64,000 nt of DNA from JAEZBP01 sp963832725. GTDB lineage: Bacteria > Myxococcota_A > Polyangia > Polyangiales > Sandaracinaceae. The stretch is from NCBI GenBank assembly GCA_963832725.1, contig CAWHVG010000005.1:3038001-3102000 (forward strand), read 5' to 3'. This document shows, piece after piece, positions 47,482-56,916 of the stretch; within the stretch, counting starts at the first letter, position 1; every line of letters begins with the position of its first letter. The notes under the pieces were generated by a model. It saw only the letters and a program-made list of their open reading frames with translations, was not told the origin of the DNA and ran no database searches. Position numbers and translations under genes: made by a program.

Positions 47482-48513
47482 ATGGATATTTTTACGAAGC
47501 TGAGTGAACAGACCACCTACTCGATGCCGAAGCTGCAGGCCATCGTGGCCGCCTGGGTCATGGGGGGCGCGTTCGAGAACAACGACAAGGTCTCGGTGAG
47601 CGACGGGCACGTCGAGGAGGCCGACTACACCAAGCAGTCGATCTACGCGCTGCTCTACTCCCTCTACCGCTCCGTCGGCACCGTCCAGAGCGACCTGGGC
47701 ACCCCCTACGAGTTCACCTTCAACACCTGGGGCTACGCCTGGCCGAAGGCGTGGGGTCCGGCGCCGACCGCGCCCGACGACCCGCAGCGCTTCGGCAAGA
47801 ACGCCTACAGCGGTCTCTACCACTTCGACGCCATCAAGGAGCTCGCCGCCTCGCGCGACGGCCGCGTGCACGTCGTGGAGATGGGCTGCGGCACGGGCGC
47901 CGGCGCCGACCACGTCTGCGAGAACGTCCTCCCGCAGTGCACCTATGAAGCGGTGGACATGCAGCTCGCGGGCGTCACCACCTGCCGCAAGCGCTTCGTC
48001 CCGCGCCACAGCCACCGTCTCGTCGCCACGCGCGCCGACGCCACCCGCCTCCCCATCGATGACGGCGTCGCCGACATCGTCGCCGTGTGCGAGACCCACG
48101 TCACGGATCAGGGCCAGGTCATGACCGAGGAAGACCGCAAGTTCTTCCGTTCGGCCCACCGCGTCCTCAAGCCCGGCGGCTTCCTGACCTGGGGCAACGC
48201 CATCCCCGACCCGGCGTGGCAGCGCTCCTTCGACTTCATGGAGTCGATTGGCATGAAGGTCGTCGAGGTCTGCGACGTGAACGAGGAGGCCATCCAGGCG
48301 CGCGACGAGGACAAGGCGCGCATCCAGGCCTACATCGACCAAGCGCTCGACCGCTTCTTCGCCTTCCGCACCCCGGTGTACGGCAGCAAGAAGCGCCTCG
48401 AGGCCGAGCTGGCGATGAAGAACCTCTGCCGCGACCCCGGCACCCGCCTCTACGACGACATGAAGACCCGCGCCGACACCTACAAAGTCGCGCTGATCCA
48501 AAAGGGCAGCTGA
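47482..48513 (+). CDS. SAM-dependent methyltransferase, class I
   Basis: 343 residues. Rossmann motif I VHVVEMGCGTGAGADHV about residue 130, acidic post-I strand YEAVDMQL, motif II-like VADIVAVCETHV, post-motif FRSAHRVLKPGGFLTWGNAI. The first about 100 residues (TYSMPKLQAIVAAWVMGGAF, SVGTVQSDLGTPYEFTFNTW) form an extra helical cap as seen in small-molecule C- or O-methyltransferases. The acceptor is unknown. ATG 47482 is preferred; ATG 47455 is in frame. Confidence 0.85.
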   Translation: MDIFTKLSEQTTYSMPKLQAIVAAWVMGGAFENNDKVSVSDGHVEEADYTKQSIYALLYSLYRSVGTVQSDLGTPYEFTFNTWGYAWPKAWGPAPTAPDDPQRFGKNAYSGLYHFDAIKELAASRDGRVHVVEMGCGTGAGADHVCENVLPQCTYEAVDMQLAGVTTCRKRFVPRHSHRLVATRADATRLPIDDGVADIVAVCETHVTDQGQVMTEEDRKFFRSAHRVLKPGGFLTWGNAIPDPAWQRSFDFMESIGMKVVEVCDVNEEAIQARDEDKARIQAYIDQALDRFFAFRTPVYGSKKRLEAELAMKNLCRDPGTRLYDDMKTRADTYKVALIQKGS

Positions 48514-48760
48514 AGCGAAGCGGCCTCGGGTGAGGCGCACGTAGAGCTGCGCCTCCAGGTCATTCTCGCTCCAATACGCGGCCGCCATGAGCTCCTGCCA
48601 CGCCGGAGCTCGGGCGGCCTCGTCGATCGCGCCCTGCGCCGCGTCGGCCCTGCGGAGCGCGTAGCACCGGCCATCGCCGCGAAGGGCGCCTCGCCGAGCG
48701 CCCAGGTGGGTCCACACGTTCGTCGGACCGCGACCCACACCCCTCGAATCGCCCCCCGCG
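48514..48760. other. spacer between methyltransferase and minisatellite; possible gene remnant
   Basis: On the minus strand from GTG 48738 the reading RGDGRCYALRRADAAQGAID and WQELMAAAYWSENDLEAQLY looks protein-like but has no stop before it enters the methyltransferase antisense, and its upstream side is the repeat array. It may be the 3' remnant of a gene disrupted by the array. Not called as a gene. Confidence 0.25.
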
Positions 48761-49340
48761 CGTGCCTCGGGCTCCTACCCGCGTGCCTCGGACTCCTACC
48801 CGCGCACGTTCGGGCACTACACGTGCCCATCGGACGACTCCACGCGCGCCGTCGCCGATTGCGCGCGTGCGTCCGAGGACTCCACGCGCCGCCCCGCCCC
48901 ACCGCACACGCCGTCGCGACGAGTCCACGCGCACCGTCGACGACTACACGCGTGCGTCCGACGACTCCACGCGTTCCTCGAACGACTACACGCGTGGGTC
49001 CGACGACTCCACGCGCCGCCGCGCTGCGCCACACACGGCGTCGCGACGACTACACGCGCGCACCGGACGACTACACACGCACCTTCGACCACTACAGGCG
49101 TTCCTCGAACGACTGCACGCGTGGGTCCGACGACTCCACGCGCCGCCGCGCTGGGCCACACACGGCGTCGCGACGACTACACGCGCGCACCGGACGACTA
49201 CACACGCACCTTCGACCACTACAGGCGTTCCTCGGGCCACTGCACACGTCCACCGGACCGATCCACGCGCCTCGCCGACCACTACACACGTTCCTCGGGC
49301 CAGTACGCAGGTCCACCGGCGGGCTCCACACGCCCGGTGA
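48761..49340. repeat. 21-bp minisatellite with a 127-bp higher-order unit
   Basis: Monomers of 21 bp share the pattern CGnG....CGACGACTnCACG (plus strand), that is CGTGGAGTCGTCG on the minus strand. Within it, a longer unit of 127 bp repeats three times: 48866-48992, 48993-49119 and 49120-49246; the last two are almost identical. Each 127-bp unit is four 21-mers plus a 43-bp variant pair. Flanking monomers at 48761-48865 and 49247-49340 are more diverged. Because 127 is not a multiple of three, each unit shifts the heptapeptide pattern to a new frame, which argues against translation. Confidence 0.85.
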
Positions 49341-49721
49341 GCGGAGCGGACGAGCCATCGCGGCGACTGCACACGGCGCCAGCATCACCGCATGCGCGGC
49401 GCTCCGGACTGTACGCGTGGCTCGGGTCACTGCACGCGCGAATCCCGACGACTACCGGCGCAGAGCGCGGACGACGACCCGCACCGGCGGGAGTCGCTGG
49501 GGACGGCGACCGCGGCGCCACGCGCGGGACAGGAGCGAGTCGAGCGACCTCGGCTGGAATCCACGAAGATCGCGACGAGCAGACCGCTGCCGTTGCCACC
49601 GCCCGGCGCCATGGCTCCATCAGTCGCGTGAATGCACTCCACCGCTCGACCCTTGAATCGCGACACCGATGGCGCGTACCCTCCTCGACAACCATCTACC
49701 TGAACGAGAGGGGGTATCGGG
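49341..49721. other. spacer after the minisatellite
   Basis: 381 bp with decayed monomer-like pieces up to about 49450 (GACGACTACCGGCG at 49447) and nothing recognisable after that. The last 20 bp (GAACGAGAGGGGGTATCGGG) carry the ribosome site of the next gene. Confidence 0.4.
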
Positions 49722-50462
49722 ATGGCATTCGATCCTTTGACCATCGCGCCCGAAGCGCGAGCTCACTACATCCGCATCGGCAAGCGCTTCGGCTCCGACG
49801 ACACCTTGGCCCAAGCCGACAAAACGTTGGCCGCCCTTCGAGATTACGGCGACTCGGTCGCCCGCACCGGCTTCGGCTCCGGCCAGGCCTCCATCCTGAC
49901 CGACGTCCGCGACGAGCTCAGCGCGGCCAGCGTCCACCGCCTCGAAGCGAGAGCGGACAAGAAGGTCACCGACGCCGCGTTGCTCGACGCCATGCGTGAT
50001 GGAAAGACCGCTCGCTTCACCGTCCGCGCCGCGCTGAGCGCCGCCCGCTTTCAGCTCTTCAACGCCGGCGATCAAGCGTCGGTGAACGACATCGACGCCG
50101 TGCTCGACCGCACCAGCAGCGCCGGCGCCGACGCCGCCAAGCTCGCCAGCCAGCTCGAAGCGCTGGACGAAGTCGCCCAGGAGGCGCCCGTCGCCGCCGC
50201 CCTCGGCGACCAGGCCGCCGATCTGCACACCCAGCTCCAAGCCCGCGTCGACGCCCTCCACACCGCCCGGGCCGAGAAGGCCGCGCCCCACGGCACGCCG
50301 GCCGCGACCGAAGACCTCGATCTCCTCGACGGCCTCATCGTCACCCTCGTCCGCACCGCCCGAAAAGCCGCCCGCGCGGCAGCCCGCCTCGAAGGCACCC
50401 CGGCCATCGCCAAGAGCTTCGAGCTCGACCAGCTCTACAAGACCTCGCGCGGACACGCGTAG
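49722..50462 (+). CDS. helical hypothetical protein
   Basis: 246 residues, no signal peptide, almost wholly helical and rich in Ala/Asp/Leu (VLDRTSSAGADAAKLASQLEAL, LHTQLQARVDALHTARAEKA). Ends with RTARKAARAAARLEGTP and a short tail. GAGAGGGGG precedes the ATG. The pattern suits a coiled-coil or four-helix bundle structural protein. Family not recognised; its position after the minisatellite gives no functional hint. Confidence 0.65.
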   Translation: MAFDPLTIAPEARAHYIRIGKRFGSDDTLAQADKTLAALRDYGDSVARTGFGSGQASILTDVRDELSAASVHRLEARADKKVTDAALLDAMRDGKTARFTVRAALSAARFQLFNAGDQASVNDIDAVLDRTSSAGADAAKLASQLEALDEVAQEAPVAAALGDQAADLHTQLQARVDALHTARAEKAAPHGTPAATEDLDLLDGLIVTLVRTARKAARAAARLEGTPAIAKSFELDQLYKTSRGHA

Positions 50463-50507
50463 TTTCTCGACTGGGCACACGCCGAGGCCACGCCACTCGT
50501 CGACTTC

Positions 50508-52832
50508 TCACTCGGCGGCGCGGGTCTCGCTTTGCTCGCTCGCGCTGCGCTTCAGGCGCTCGATGGCCCAGTAGGTGTGCTCGGCGGTGGCGGGGGAGAC
50601 GAGCTCGACCGGCTGGCCCTCGGCGGCGTAGGCGCTGACGGCGTGGCGGATGGCTTCGCGGGCGCTGATCGCCAGCATGAAGGGGGGCTCGCCGACCGCT
50701 TTGCTGCCGTAGACGACTCCCGGCTCGGTGGCCTTCGGCAAGAGGCGCACGTTCAGCTCGTCCGGGAGCTCGCCGAGGCTGGGGAGCTTGTAGGTGGAGG
50801 CGTTGCCGGTCGCGAGGCGGCCGTCCGGGGCCCACCAGAGCTCTTCCTGGGTCAGCCAGCCGAGGCCCTGCATGAAGCCGCCTTCGACTTGGCCCAGATC
50901 GACGAGCGGTGAGAGGGAGTCGCCGACGTCGTGCAGGATGTCCACCCGGACGATGCGGTACATGCCGGTGAAGGCGTCGACTTCGACCTCGGTCACCGCC
51001 GCGCCGTACGCGAAGTAGTGGAAGGGCTTGCCGCGGCCGGTCTTCTCGTCGAAGTGGATGCCCGGCGTGCGGTAGAAGCCGGTCGCGCTCAACTGGACGC
51101 GCTCGAGGTAGGCCTTCTCGACGACCTCGGGGAAGGTGAGGCCGGTGGAGATGTCGGCCCGCTGGACTTCGCCGTTCTGGAAGGTGATGTCCGACGCGTC
51201 GGCCTCGAGCATGGTGGCGGCGACGTCGCGCAGGCGCTCGACGATCTGGTCGCAGGCGTGGCGGACGGCGGCGCCGTTCAGGTCCGAGCCGCTCGAGGCG
51301 GCGGTGGCGCTGGTGTTGGGGACTTTGTCGGTCCGCGTCGGCATGATGCGGACGCTCTCGAGCGGGACGCCCAGCGCCTCGGCCGCCACCTGCAGCATCT
51401 TGGTGTGCAGGCCCTGGCCCATCTCGGTGCCGCCGTGGTTCACCTGCACGCTGCCGTCGCGGTAGACGAGGACGAGCGCGCCCGCCTGGTTGAAGAACTT
51501 GGCAGTGAAGGAGATGCCGAACTTGACGGGCGTGATGGCGATGCCGCGTTTGATGTCGCTCTGAGCCGCGTTGAAGGAGTCGATCTCCTCGTAGCGACGC
51601 TCGAAGTCGCTCTCGCTCTTGAGATCGGTCCAGATGCGCTCGACACGCTCGGCCTGGTCGACGACCTGCTCGTAGTGGGTGGTCTGGCCTTCCTGATAGA
51701 AGTTGCGCTCGCGGACGGTGTGCGGCGGGAGCGAGAGGGCGCGGGCGATGCGGTCGATGGCGTCCTCGATCACCAGCATGCCCTGCGGGCCGCCGAAGCC
51801 GCGGAAGGCGGTGTGCGAGCAGTTGTTCGTCTTGCAGACGCGGCCGACGACGCGCGTGTTCGGCAGGAAGTAGGAGTTGTCCGAGTGGAAGAGCGCGCGG
51901 TGGAGGACGGGGGCGCTCAGGTCGAGCGACCAGCCGCCGTCGCTGAAGAGTTGGACGTCGTAGCCGAGGATGCGGCCTTCGTCGTCGAAGCCGATCTCGT
52001 AGCGGCCCAAGAAGGGATGCCGCTTGCCGGTCATCGTGAAGTCGCGCAGCCGGTCGAGCCGGACGCGGACGGGGCGCCCGGTCTTCTTGCAACCGATCGC
52101 GGCCACGGCGGCCCAGGCGTTGGCCTGCACTTCTTTGCCGCCGAACGCGCCGCCCATCCGCAAGGACTGAACGACGACTTCGTTCTTCGACAAACCGAGA
52201 ACGCGGGCGACGATCTCCTGGGTCTCGGTGGGGTGCTGGGTCGAGGACTGGATGCTGAGGCTGCCGGCTTCGTCGACGTCGGCGATGGCGGCGTTGGTCT
52301 CGAGGTAGAAGTGCTCCTGGCCGCCGATCGCGAGCTCGCCCTTCGCCACGTGGGGAGCGTCTTTGAGGGCGGCGTCGACGTCGCCGCGGGCGATGACGCC
52401 GGGCTCGGTGTGGAAGCTCTCGACCTCGATGGCCTGCTCGATGGTGAGGATCGCGTCGTGCGGCGTGACATCGACGCGGACCTTCTGGGAGGCCATCTTC
52501 GCGGCCTCTTCGGTCTCGGCGAGGACCCAGCACACGGCCTGGCCCCAGAAGACGATCTCGTCCGGGAAGAGCGGCTCGTCGCGGCGGCCGGCGCCCGTGT
52601 CGTTCTCGCCGGGGACGTCTTCCTTGGTGAGGATGGTGACGACGCCGGGGACGGCGCGCGCGTCCTCGAGATGGATGGCGTCGACGGTGGCCCGGGCGTG
52701 GGGGACCTGGACCGGCCAGGCGTGGAGGATGCGCGGGTAGCGCGGGACGAGGTCGTCGGTGTAGAGGGCGCGGCCCGTCACGTGGCCTTCGGCGCTCTCG
52801 TGGCTGATGGCGCGGCCTACGGCGTTGGTCAT
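50508..52832 (-). CDS. xdhB: xanthine dehydrogenase molybdenum-binding subunit
   Basis: 774 residues, family length. Oxidises hypoxanthine and xanthine to urate at a molybdopterin centre. Seen: VTGRALYTDDLV at the start, GGQEHFYLET, LRMGGAFGGKEVQ (substrate Gln/pterin loop), TAFRGFGGPQGM with the substrate Arg, VNHGGTEMGQGLHTKMLQ, ASSGSDLNGAAV, and GSKAVGEPPFML with the catalytic Glu. Start ATG 52832 overlaps the xdhA stop (ATGA). Works with XdhA (FeS/FAD); XdhC, needed to sulfurate the cofactor, is encoded 4.7 kb upstream. Confidence 0.96.
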   Translation of the reverse strand: MTNAVGRAISHESAEGHVTGRALYTDDLVPRYPRILHAWPVQVPHARATVDAIHLEDARAVPGVVTILTKEDVPGENDTGAGRRDEPLFPDEIVFWGQAVCWVLAETEEAAKMASQKVRVDVTPHDAILTIEQAIEVESFHTEPGVIARGDVDAALKDAPHVAKGELAIGGQEHFYLETNAAIADVDEAGSLSIQSSTQHPTETQEIVARVLGLSKNEVVVQSLRMGGAFGGKEVQANAWAAVAAIGCKKTGRPVRVRLDRLRDFTMTGKRHPFLGRYEIGFDDEGRILGYDVQLFSDGGWSLDLSAPVLHRALFHSDNSYFLPNTRVVGRVCKTNNCSHTAFRGFGGPQGMLVIEDAIDRIARALSLPPHTVRERNFYQEGQTTHYEQVVDQAERVERIWTDLKSESDFERRYEEIDSFNAAQSDIKRGIAITPVKFGISFTAKFFNQAGALVLVYRDGSVQVNHGGTEMGQGLHTKMLQVAAEALGVPLESVRIMPTRTDKVPNTSATAASSGSDLNGAAVRHACDQIVERLRDVAATMLEADASDITFQNGEVQRADISTGLTFPEVVEKAYLERVQLSATGFYRTPGIHFDEKTGRGKPFHYFAYGAAVTEVEVDAFTGMYRIVRVDILHDVGDSLSPLVDLGQVEGGFMQGLGWLTQEELWWAPDGRLATGNASTYKLPSLGELPDELNVRLLPKATEPGVVYGSKAVGEPPFMLAISAREAIRHAVSAYAAEGQPVELVSPATAEHTYWAIERLKRSASEQSETRAAE

Positions 52833-54226
52833 CGCGTCTCTCCCGTCTCGGCCCACAGCTTGTCGAAGAGGCGGCCGACCATCGCCGCCCGGTAGTTCGC
52901 GCTTCCGCGCTGGTCGGTCATGGGGGTGAAGGCGCCGTCGAGGGCGGTGCGCGCCTCTGCGATCGTGGCCTCGTCGTAGGGTTTGCCTTCGAGGGCAGCC
53001 TCGGCGGCTCTGGCCCGGGCGGGGGTCGCGGCCACGCCGCCGTAGGCCAGGCGGGCGCGGGTGACGACGCCCTTTTCGTCGAGATCGAGCGCGAACGCGG
53101 CGGCGACGGTGCTGATGTCGTCGTGGCGACGCTTGCTGACCTTGTAGAAGCGGCCGATGGACGGAAAGGGCTTGGGGATGCGGACGCTGACCAGGATCTC
53201 GCCGGGCTGAAGCGCCGTCTTGCGGTAGCCGGTGAAGAAGTCGTCGAGGGGCAGAGTGCGCTCCCCTTTGCTCGAGGCCAGCCGGACCTCGGCGCCGAGC
53301 GCCAGCAGCACCGGCGGCGAGTCGCCGATGGGCGAGGCGGTGGCCAGGTTGCCGCCGAGGGTGGCGCGGTTTCGGATCAGCCTCGACGAGAAGAGCGGCA
53401 AGAGCTCGTTCATCATCGGGAGCTGGCCTTCGACCCGACGCTCGAGCTCGCTCAGGGTCACGGCTGCCCCGACCGTCAGCGCGCCCTCGGCGTCGTCGAA
53501 CGCGCGCAGCTCCTCCACCGCTTCCAGCGAGACGAAGGTGTCGAAGCGGGCGTGGCGCTGGTTCATCTCGACGACGAGATCCGTGCCGCCCGAGACGACC
53601 TTGGCGTCGGGGTGCGCCGCCAGGAGCTCGAGCGCTTCGGTCAGCTTGGTGGGGCGGAAGAAGCGGCGCTCGCCGGCCTCGTAGCGGAGCTCGGTCGCGG
53701 CGGGCGCGGCGTCCAACAGGCGACCGGCGAAGGGATCGGCGTCGTCGACCACCGGCAGCGAGCGGCCGGCGTCGCGGATGGGTCGATAGCCCGTGCAGCG
53801 GCAGAGGTTGCCCGCGATGGACTCGGGGTCGAAGCCGTTCTCGGCGCGGCCCTCGCGGTAGTACTCCGCGAAGAGGCTCATGATGAACCCGGGCGTGCAG
53901 TAACCGCACTGGCTGCCGCCGAGCTGGACCATGGCGTCCTGCACGGGGTGCAGCTGGCCGTTTGCCACGCCTTCCACGCTCACGATCTCCTGGCCGGCGG
54001 CCGAGGCGAGCAGGAAGAGGCAGCTATTGACCGGCTCGTAGTAGGGCTTCCCGTCCGGCCCCGTGCGCAGCACCACCACCGCGCAGGCGCCGCACTCCCC
54101 CTCGGCGCAGCCTTCCTTCGTGCCGGTCATCCCGCGCTGGCGCAGCCAGGACAGCAGCGTGGTGTTCGGATCGGCGCCGGTGGCGTCCACGTCGGCGCCG
54201 TTGAGCTTGAAACGCAAGGTCGTCAT
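52829..54226 (-). CDS. xdhA: xanthine dehydrogenase FeS/FAD subunit
   Basis: 465 residues. Plant-type [2Fe-2S] cluster: GCAEGECGACAVVVL with a fourth Cys in SCLFLL; second cluster CGYCTPGF and CRCTGYRPI. FAD domain about 190-350: VVSGGTDLVVEMNQR, IRNRATLGGNLATASPIGDSPP; then a CO-dehydrogenase flavoprotein C-terminal domain (PFPSIGRFYKVSKRRHDDIS). Transfers electrons from the Mo centre to NAD+ or another acceptor. ATG 54226 chosen over 54256 because the ferredoxin fold begins there. Just upstream lies a lower-GC block that separates it from xdhC. Confidence 0.96.
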   Translation of the reverse strand: MTTLRFKLNGADVDATGADPNTTLLSWLRQRGMTGTKEGCAEGECGACAVVVLRTGPDGKPYYEPVNSCLFLLASAAGQEIVSVEGVANGQLHPVQDAMVQLGGSQCGYCTPGFIMSLFAEYYREGRAENGFDPESIAGNLCRCTGYRPIRDAGRSLPVVDDADPFAGRLLDAAPAATELRYEAGERRFFRPTKLTEALELLAAHPDAKVVSGGTDLVVEMNQRHARFDTFVSLEAVEELRAFDDAEGALTVGAAVTLSELERRVEGQLPMMNELLPLFSSRLIRNRATLGGNLATASPIGDSPPVLLALGAEVRLASSKGERTLPLDDFFTGYRKTALQPGEILVSVRIPKPFPSIGRFYKVSKRRHDDISTVAAAFALDLDEKGVVTRARLAYGGVAATPARARAAEAALEGKPYDEATIAEARTALDGAFTPMTDQRGSANYRAAMVGRLFDKLWAETGETR

Positions 54227-54312
54227 CGTCTCCCGTTCAACGCGAACGGGGAGCATAGCCCATCGCTCGCTGACTCACGAGCGACGGAGACTATGCGTCT
54301 GCTGTTTCCCTC

Positions 54313-56022
54313 TCAGGGGGCAACGCAAAGAACGAAAGCGTCAGAGATGCCACCAGCCGACGAAAAAGAGTCGGAGCCGAGCTGGATCGTACCGTCGTAG
54401 CGTCCACTGATGCAGACGACATCTGCCCGTGCACCGAGACCGAGCCCCACGTCGTCGCCAGTCCCCCCCGCTCCAAATGACGCGCTGTGACCACCATCCG
54501 TGTCGTAGCGAGCCATGAATGCATCACTCCCTCCCCCGCTATCGATCGGTCCTCCCCCGAAGTCCGCCGTTCCATTGAAAGAACCCGTGACGTATATCTC
54601 GTCGGCTGAAGTGACCGCAATAGCGTTTCCCTGGTCGTCAGCCGAATCCCCGGCTCTCACCGCCCATCGTGTCGTCCCAGCTGCCAAATATGACGCAACG
54701 AAACAGTCCTTTCTCCCCGCACTCATTAGTTCCTGGCTACCAAAGGAAGCCGACCCGGAGAATGCCCCTACGAGGTAGATGTTACCTCGTGAATCGGTCG
54801 CAACACCGTTGGCTACATCCTCACCCGTGCCCCCGGCAGATCTCGTCCACCGCGGAGATCCAGCATCGGTCAGACGCTGTACAAACGCGTCGCTACCGCC
54901 AGCGCTGACGAGCGTCGTTCCAAAGTGCGCCGTACCCGTATAGTGTCCGGCGACGTAGACGTTGCCCGCGTTGTCAACTGATATTGCGTCACCGGTGCTG
55001 TCGGGCCCTCCATCGCTTCGGGACCAGCGGTGTGCACCGCCACTCGTGTAAGACGCAACGAAGATGTCCGTCCCCGAGCTGACCAGGTCCGTTCCGCCGA
55101 AATTGGCAGTCCCATAGATGGATCCGGTTAGATACACATTGCCGTCCGTATCCGTCGCAATGGCTTTCCCCCAAGCGGTATCAGAGGAAACGCCCGCCAA
55201 AGACCAACGGTGAATTCCGTTCGAATCAAAAGAGGCTACGAACGCGGCGGTCCCGGCACCACTGGCCAGCGCTGCGCCTCCGAAGTTTGCTGAACCAAAG
55301 AAATAACCGGTAACGTAGACATTACCGCTCGGGTCTACGGTGATGGCCGATCCAACCCCATTCGTTCCTGCAGCGCGCGACCACCGATGTGTACCAGTGG
55401 ACGAATACGAAGCAACGAAGACATCCGGAGAAGATCCCGCACTGTCCAAGTCGACGCCGCCAAGATTGACGGTTCCTTGGAATGAACCCGTGATGTAAAT
55501 GTTTCCATCAGAGTCGACCGCAGCCGCTGTCGCTTCATCGGTTCCGCTGCCGCCGAATGCTCGCCAGCCTACAGGGCTCGGTCTGCACTGAGCGCTTCGG
55601 CAGTAAAGAGCGGTGTCGCAGGCATTGCCGCATGCACCACAATTCTCCGCGTCGTTGTTTAGCTGAACTTCGCACCCGTTGGCGTGGTCGTTGTCGCAAT
55701 CCTCAAACATACTCTGGCATTGAAAGCCGCAGCTTCCCGAGTTGCATGTGGCATCCGCATTCGCTGGAGTTGGGCACGCATTACCACAGGTGCCGCAGTG
55801 CTGTGCAGAGGATGTCGGATCGACACAGGTTCCGAAGCATCGAATCGCTTGGCCTGAGCACGGGACGCTGCTGTCGGATGACGAAGCGTCCAACGCTGCG
55901 TCCAAACTCGCATCCAAACCGGCATCATCGCGGTATTGGTATCGAGTTGGCTCGTACGCCAGAAAGCACCCTGGCGTAAGCGCGGTCAAAATTAGCCACA
56001 GCGACACCCCGCTTCCGCGCAT
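54313..56022 (-). CDS. Cys-rich SBBP beta-propeller lipoprotein
   Basis: 569 residues from ATG 56022. Lipobox LTPGC (about residue 18); D/A/S-rich linker; Cys-rich module (QAIRCFGTCVDPTSSAQHCG, DCDNDHANGCEVQLNNDAENCGACGNAC) of the MopE-like type frequent in myxobacteria; then at least eight SBBP propeller blades with DSDGNIYITGSFQGTVNLGG, DPSGNVYVTGYFFGSANFGG, and similar. Base composition is visibly lower in G/C than in the genes either side, with codons such as ATA, TTT and AAA. Surface-exposed; function unknown. Its ATG overlaps the upstream stop by one base (TGATG). Confidence 0.85.
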   Translation of the reverse strand: MRGSGVSLWLILTALTPGCFLAYEPTRYQYRDDAGLDASLDAALDASSSDSSVPCSGQAIRCFGTCVDPTSSAQHCGTCGNACPTPANADATCNSGSCGFQCQSMFEDCDNDHANGCEVQLNNDAENCGACGNACDTALYCRSAQCRPSPVGWRAFGGSGTDEATAAAVDSDGNIYITGSFQGTVNLGGVDLDSAGSSPDVFVASYSSTGTHRWSRAAGTNGVGSAITVDPSGNVYVTGYFFGSANFGGAALASGAGTAAFVASFDSNGIHRWSLAGVSSDTAWGKAIATDTDGNVYLTGSIYGTANFGGTDLVSSGTDIFVASYTSGGAHRWSRSDGGPDSTGDAISVDNAGNVYVAGHYTGTAHFGTTLVSAGGSDAFVQRLTDAGSPRWTRSAGGTGEDVANGVATDSRGNIYLVGAFSGSASFGSQELMSAGRKDCFVASYLAAGTTRWAVRAGDSADDQGNAIAVTSADEIYVTGSFNGTADFGGGPIDSGGGSDAFMARYDTDGGHSASFGAGGTGDDVGLGLGARADVVCISGRYDGTIQLGSDSFSSAGGISDAFVLCVAP

Positions 56023-56801
56023 CAGAACCTCCCCCGCCAGACCGCTGCACATCCCACCTGCGTACACGCTATCGAAGCCGTTGATTGATCGGTCTGTTCT
56101 CGCAGTAGCAACGTCATCAGGATACCGGTGACGGCCGCCGCACCACCCGTGATCAATAGTATGTCGGTTCCGATCGCGAGATCTTGAACATCGCTTGCGT
56201 GAGCTCGTGCGGCACTCGGACAGACGCCATCGTTGCACATCGCTGCCAACGCGTTGTCTTCGACGATGAGGAACGCTCCGGTAATGGCACCGGCAATCAA
56301 CACCGCAGCACCCGAAGCCAGCACGATCGGTCCGATTGGCGAAATTGTCGCGGGCGGGGGTGCCGACGGCGCTGGGGGAGTGTCCGCCGAGCGCGCAGCG
56401 TCTCGTTCACGCGCATCAAGCTCGGCGATTAGGGCAACCGCACGGGAACGCTGTTCTTGTAACTGCGAGTCATCGGAGGAGGCGTTGGACTCGTCGAGGA
56501 ACGTTTGAAGTTGTGCCCTGACTTCGCTCTCACGCCCAGGGATATGCATCAGAGCTTGCGCAACGTTCCACAAAACAAGTGGCGCTCTTGAGTTGCCAAC
56601 CTCAACGAGGAGGTCGTACGCGTGCTTGTAGCCGTCGGCCGCGAGAGCGTAGCGACCAGCGGCGTAGTGCTGCCCGGCGGCCTCGAAGTCGCGTTGAGCT
56701 TGCGCGGTGGTATCTGACGCGTCTTGCGCGGCGGCTGCCGGTGCCGCCAGGGCGTTCAGAACCGTAGCAACGGTGAAAGCTGTGGAGTAGATCCAGCGCA
56801 C
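56022..56801 (-). CDS. TPR-like protein with C-terminal membrane helices
   Basis: 259 residues. Signal peptide ends at APAAAAQ; TPR-like helices (AQRDFEAAGQHYAAGRYALAADGYKHAYDL, APLVLWNVAQALMHIPG); Ala/Pro linker; two membrane helices (GPIVLASGAAVLIAGAITGAFLIV and LAIGTDILLITGGAAAVTGILMTLLL). Same architecture as the gene at 35195 and others in this lineage. It shares the lower GC of its downstream partner at 54313, with which it overlaps by one base. Confidence 0.7.
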   Translation of the reverse strand: MRWIYSTAFTVATVLNALAAPAAAAQDASDTTAQAQRDFEAAGQHYAAGRYALAADGYKHAYDLLVEVGNSRAPLVLWNVAQALMHIPGRESEVRAQLQTFLDESNASSDDSQLQEQRSRAVALIAELDARERDAARSADTPPAPSAPPPATISPIGPIVLASGAAVLIAGAITGAFLIVEDNALAAMCNDGVCPSAARAHASDVQDLAIGTDILLITGGAAAVTGILMTLLLREQTDQSTASIACTQVGCAAVWRGRF

Positions 56802-56916
56802 GGCGCCCTCCCGGTCTCAAGGACCGTCCCGGAATACCATCGAGGCGCCGCGCCGAAAGAATCTGACTCCGCAAGGGCACGAGTAGCGAAGTCGGGCCCC
56901 GCCTCCCGTGTTCGCA

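Noticed and set aside
48514..48738. Minus-strand gene with YALRRADAAQ and WSENDLEAQLY
   Set aside because: No stop before the antisense of the methyltransferase and no upstream continuation; at most a remnant.
48761..49340. CRISPR array
   Set aside because: Units are contiguous 21-mers without unique spacers, and no cas genes are nearby.
48480..49656. Long open frames on both strands through the minisatellite, with heptapeptide patterns such as RLHAxxx or DDYTRxx
   Set aside because: Openness in all frames follows from the repeat and high GC; the 127-bp unit shifts the frame at each copy, so no frame keeps the same peptide.
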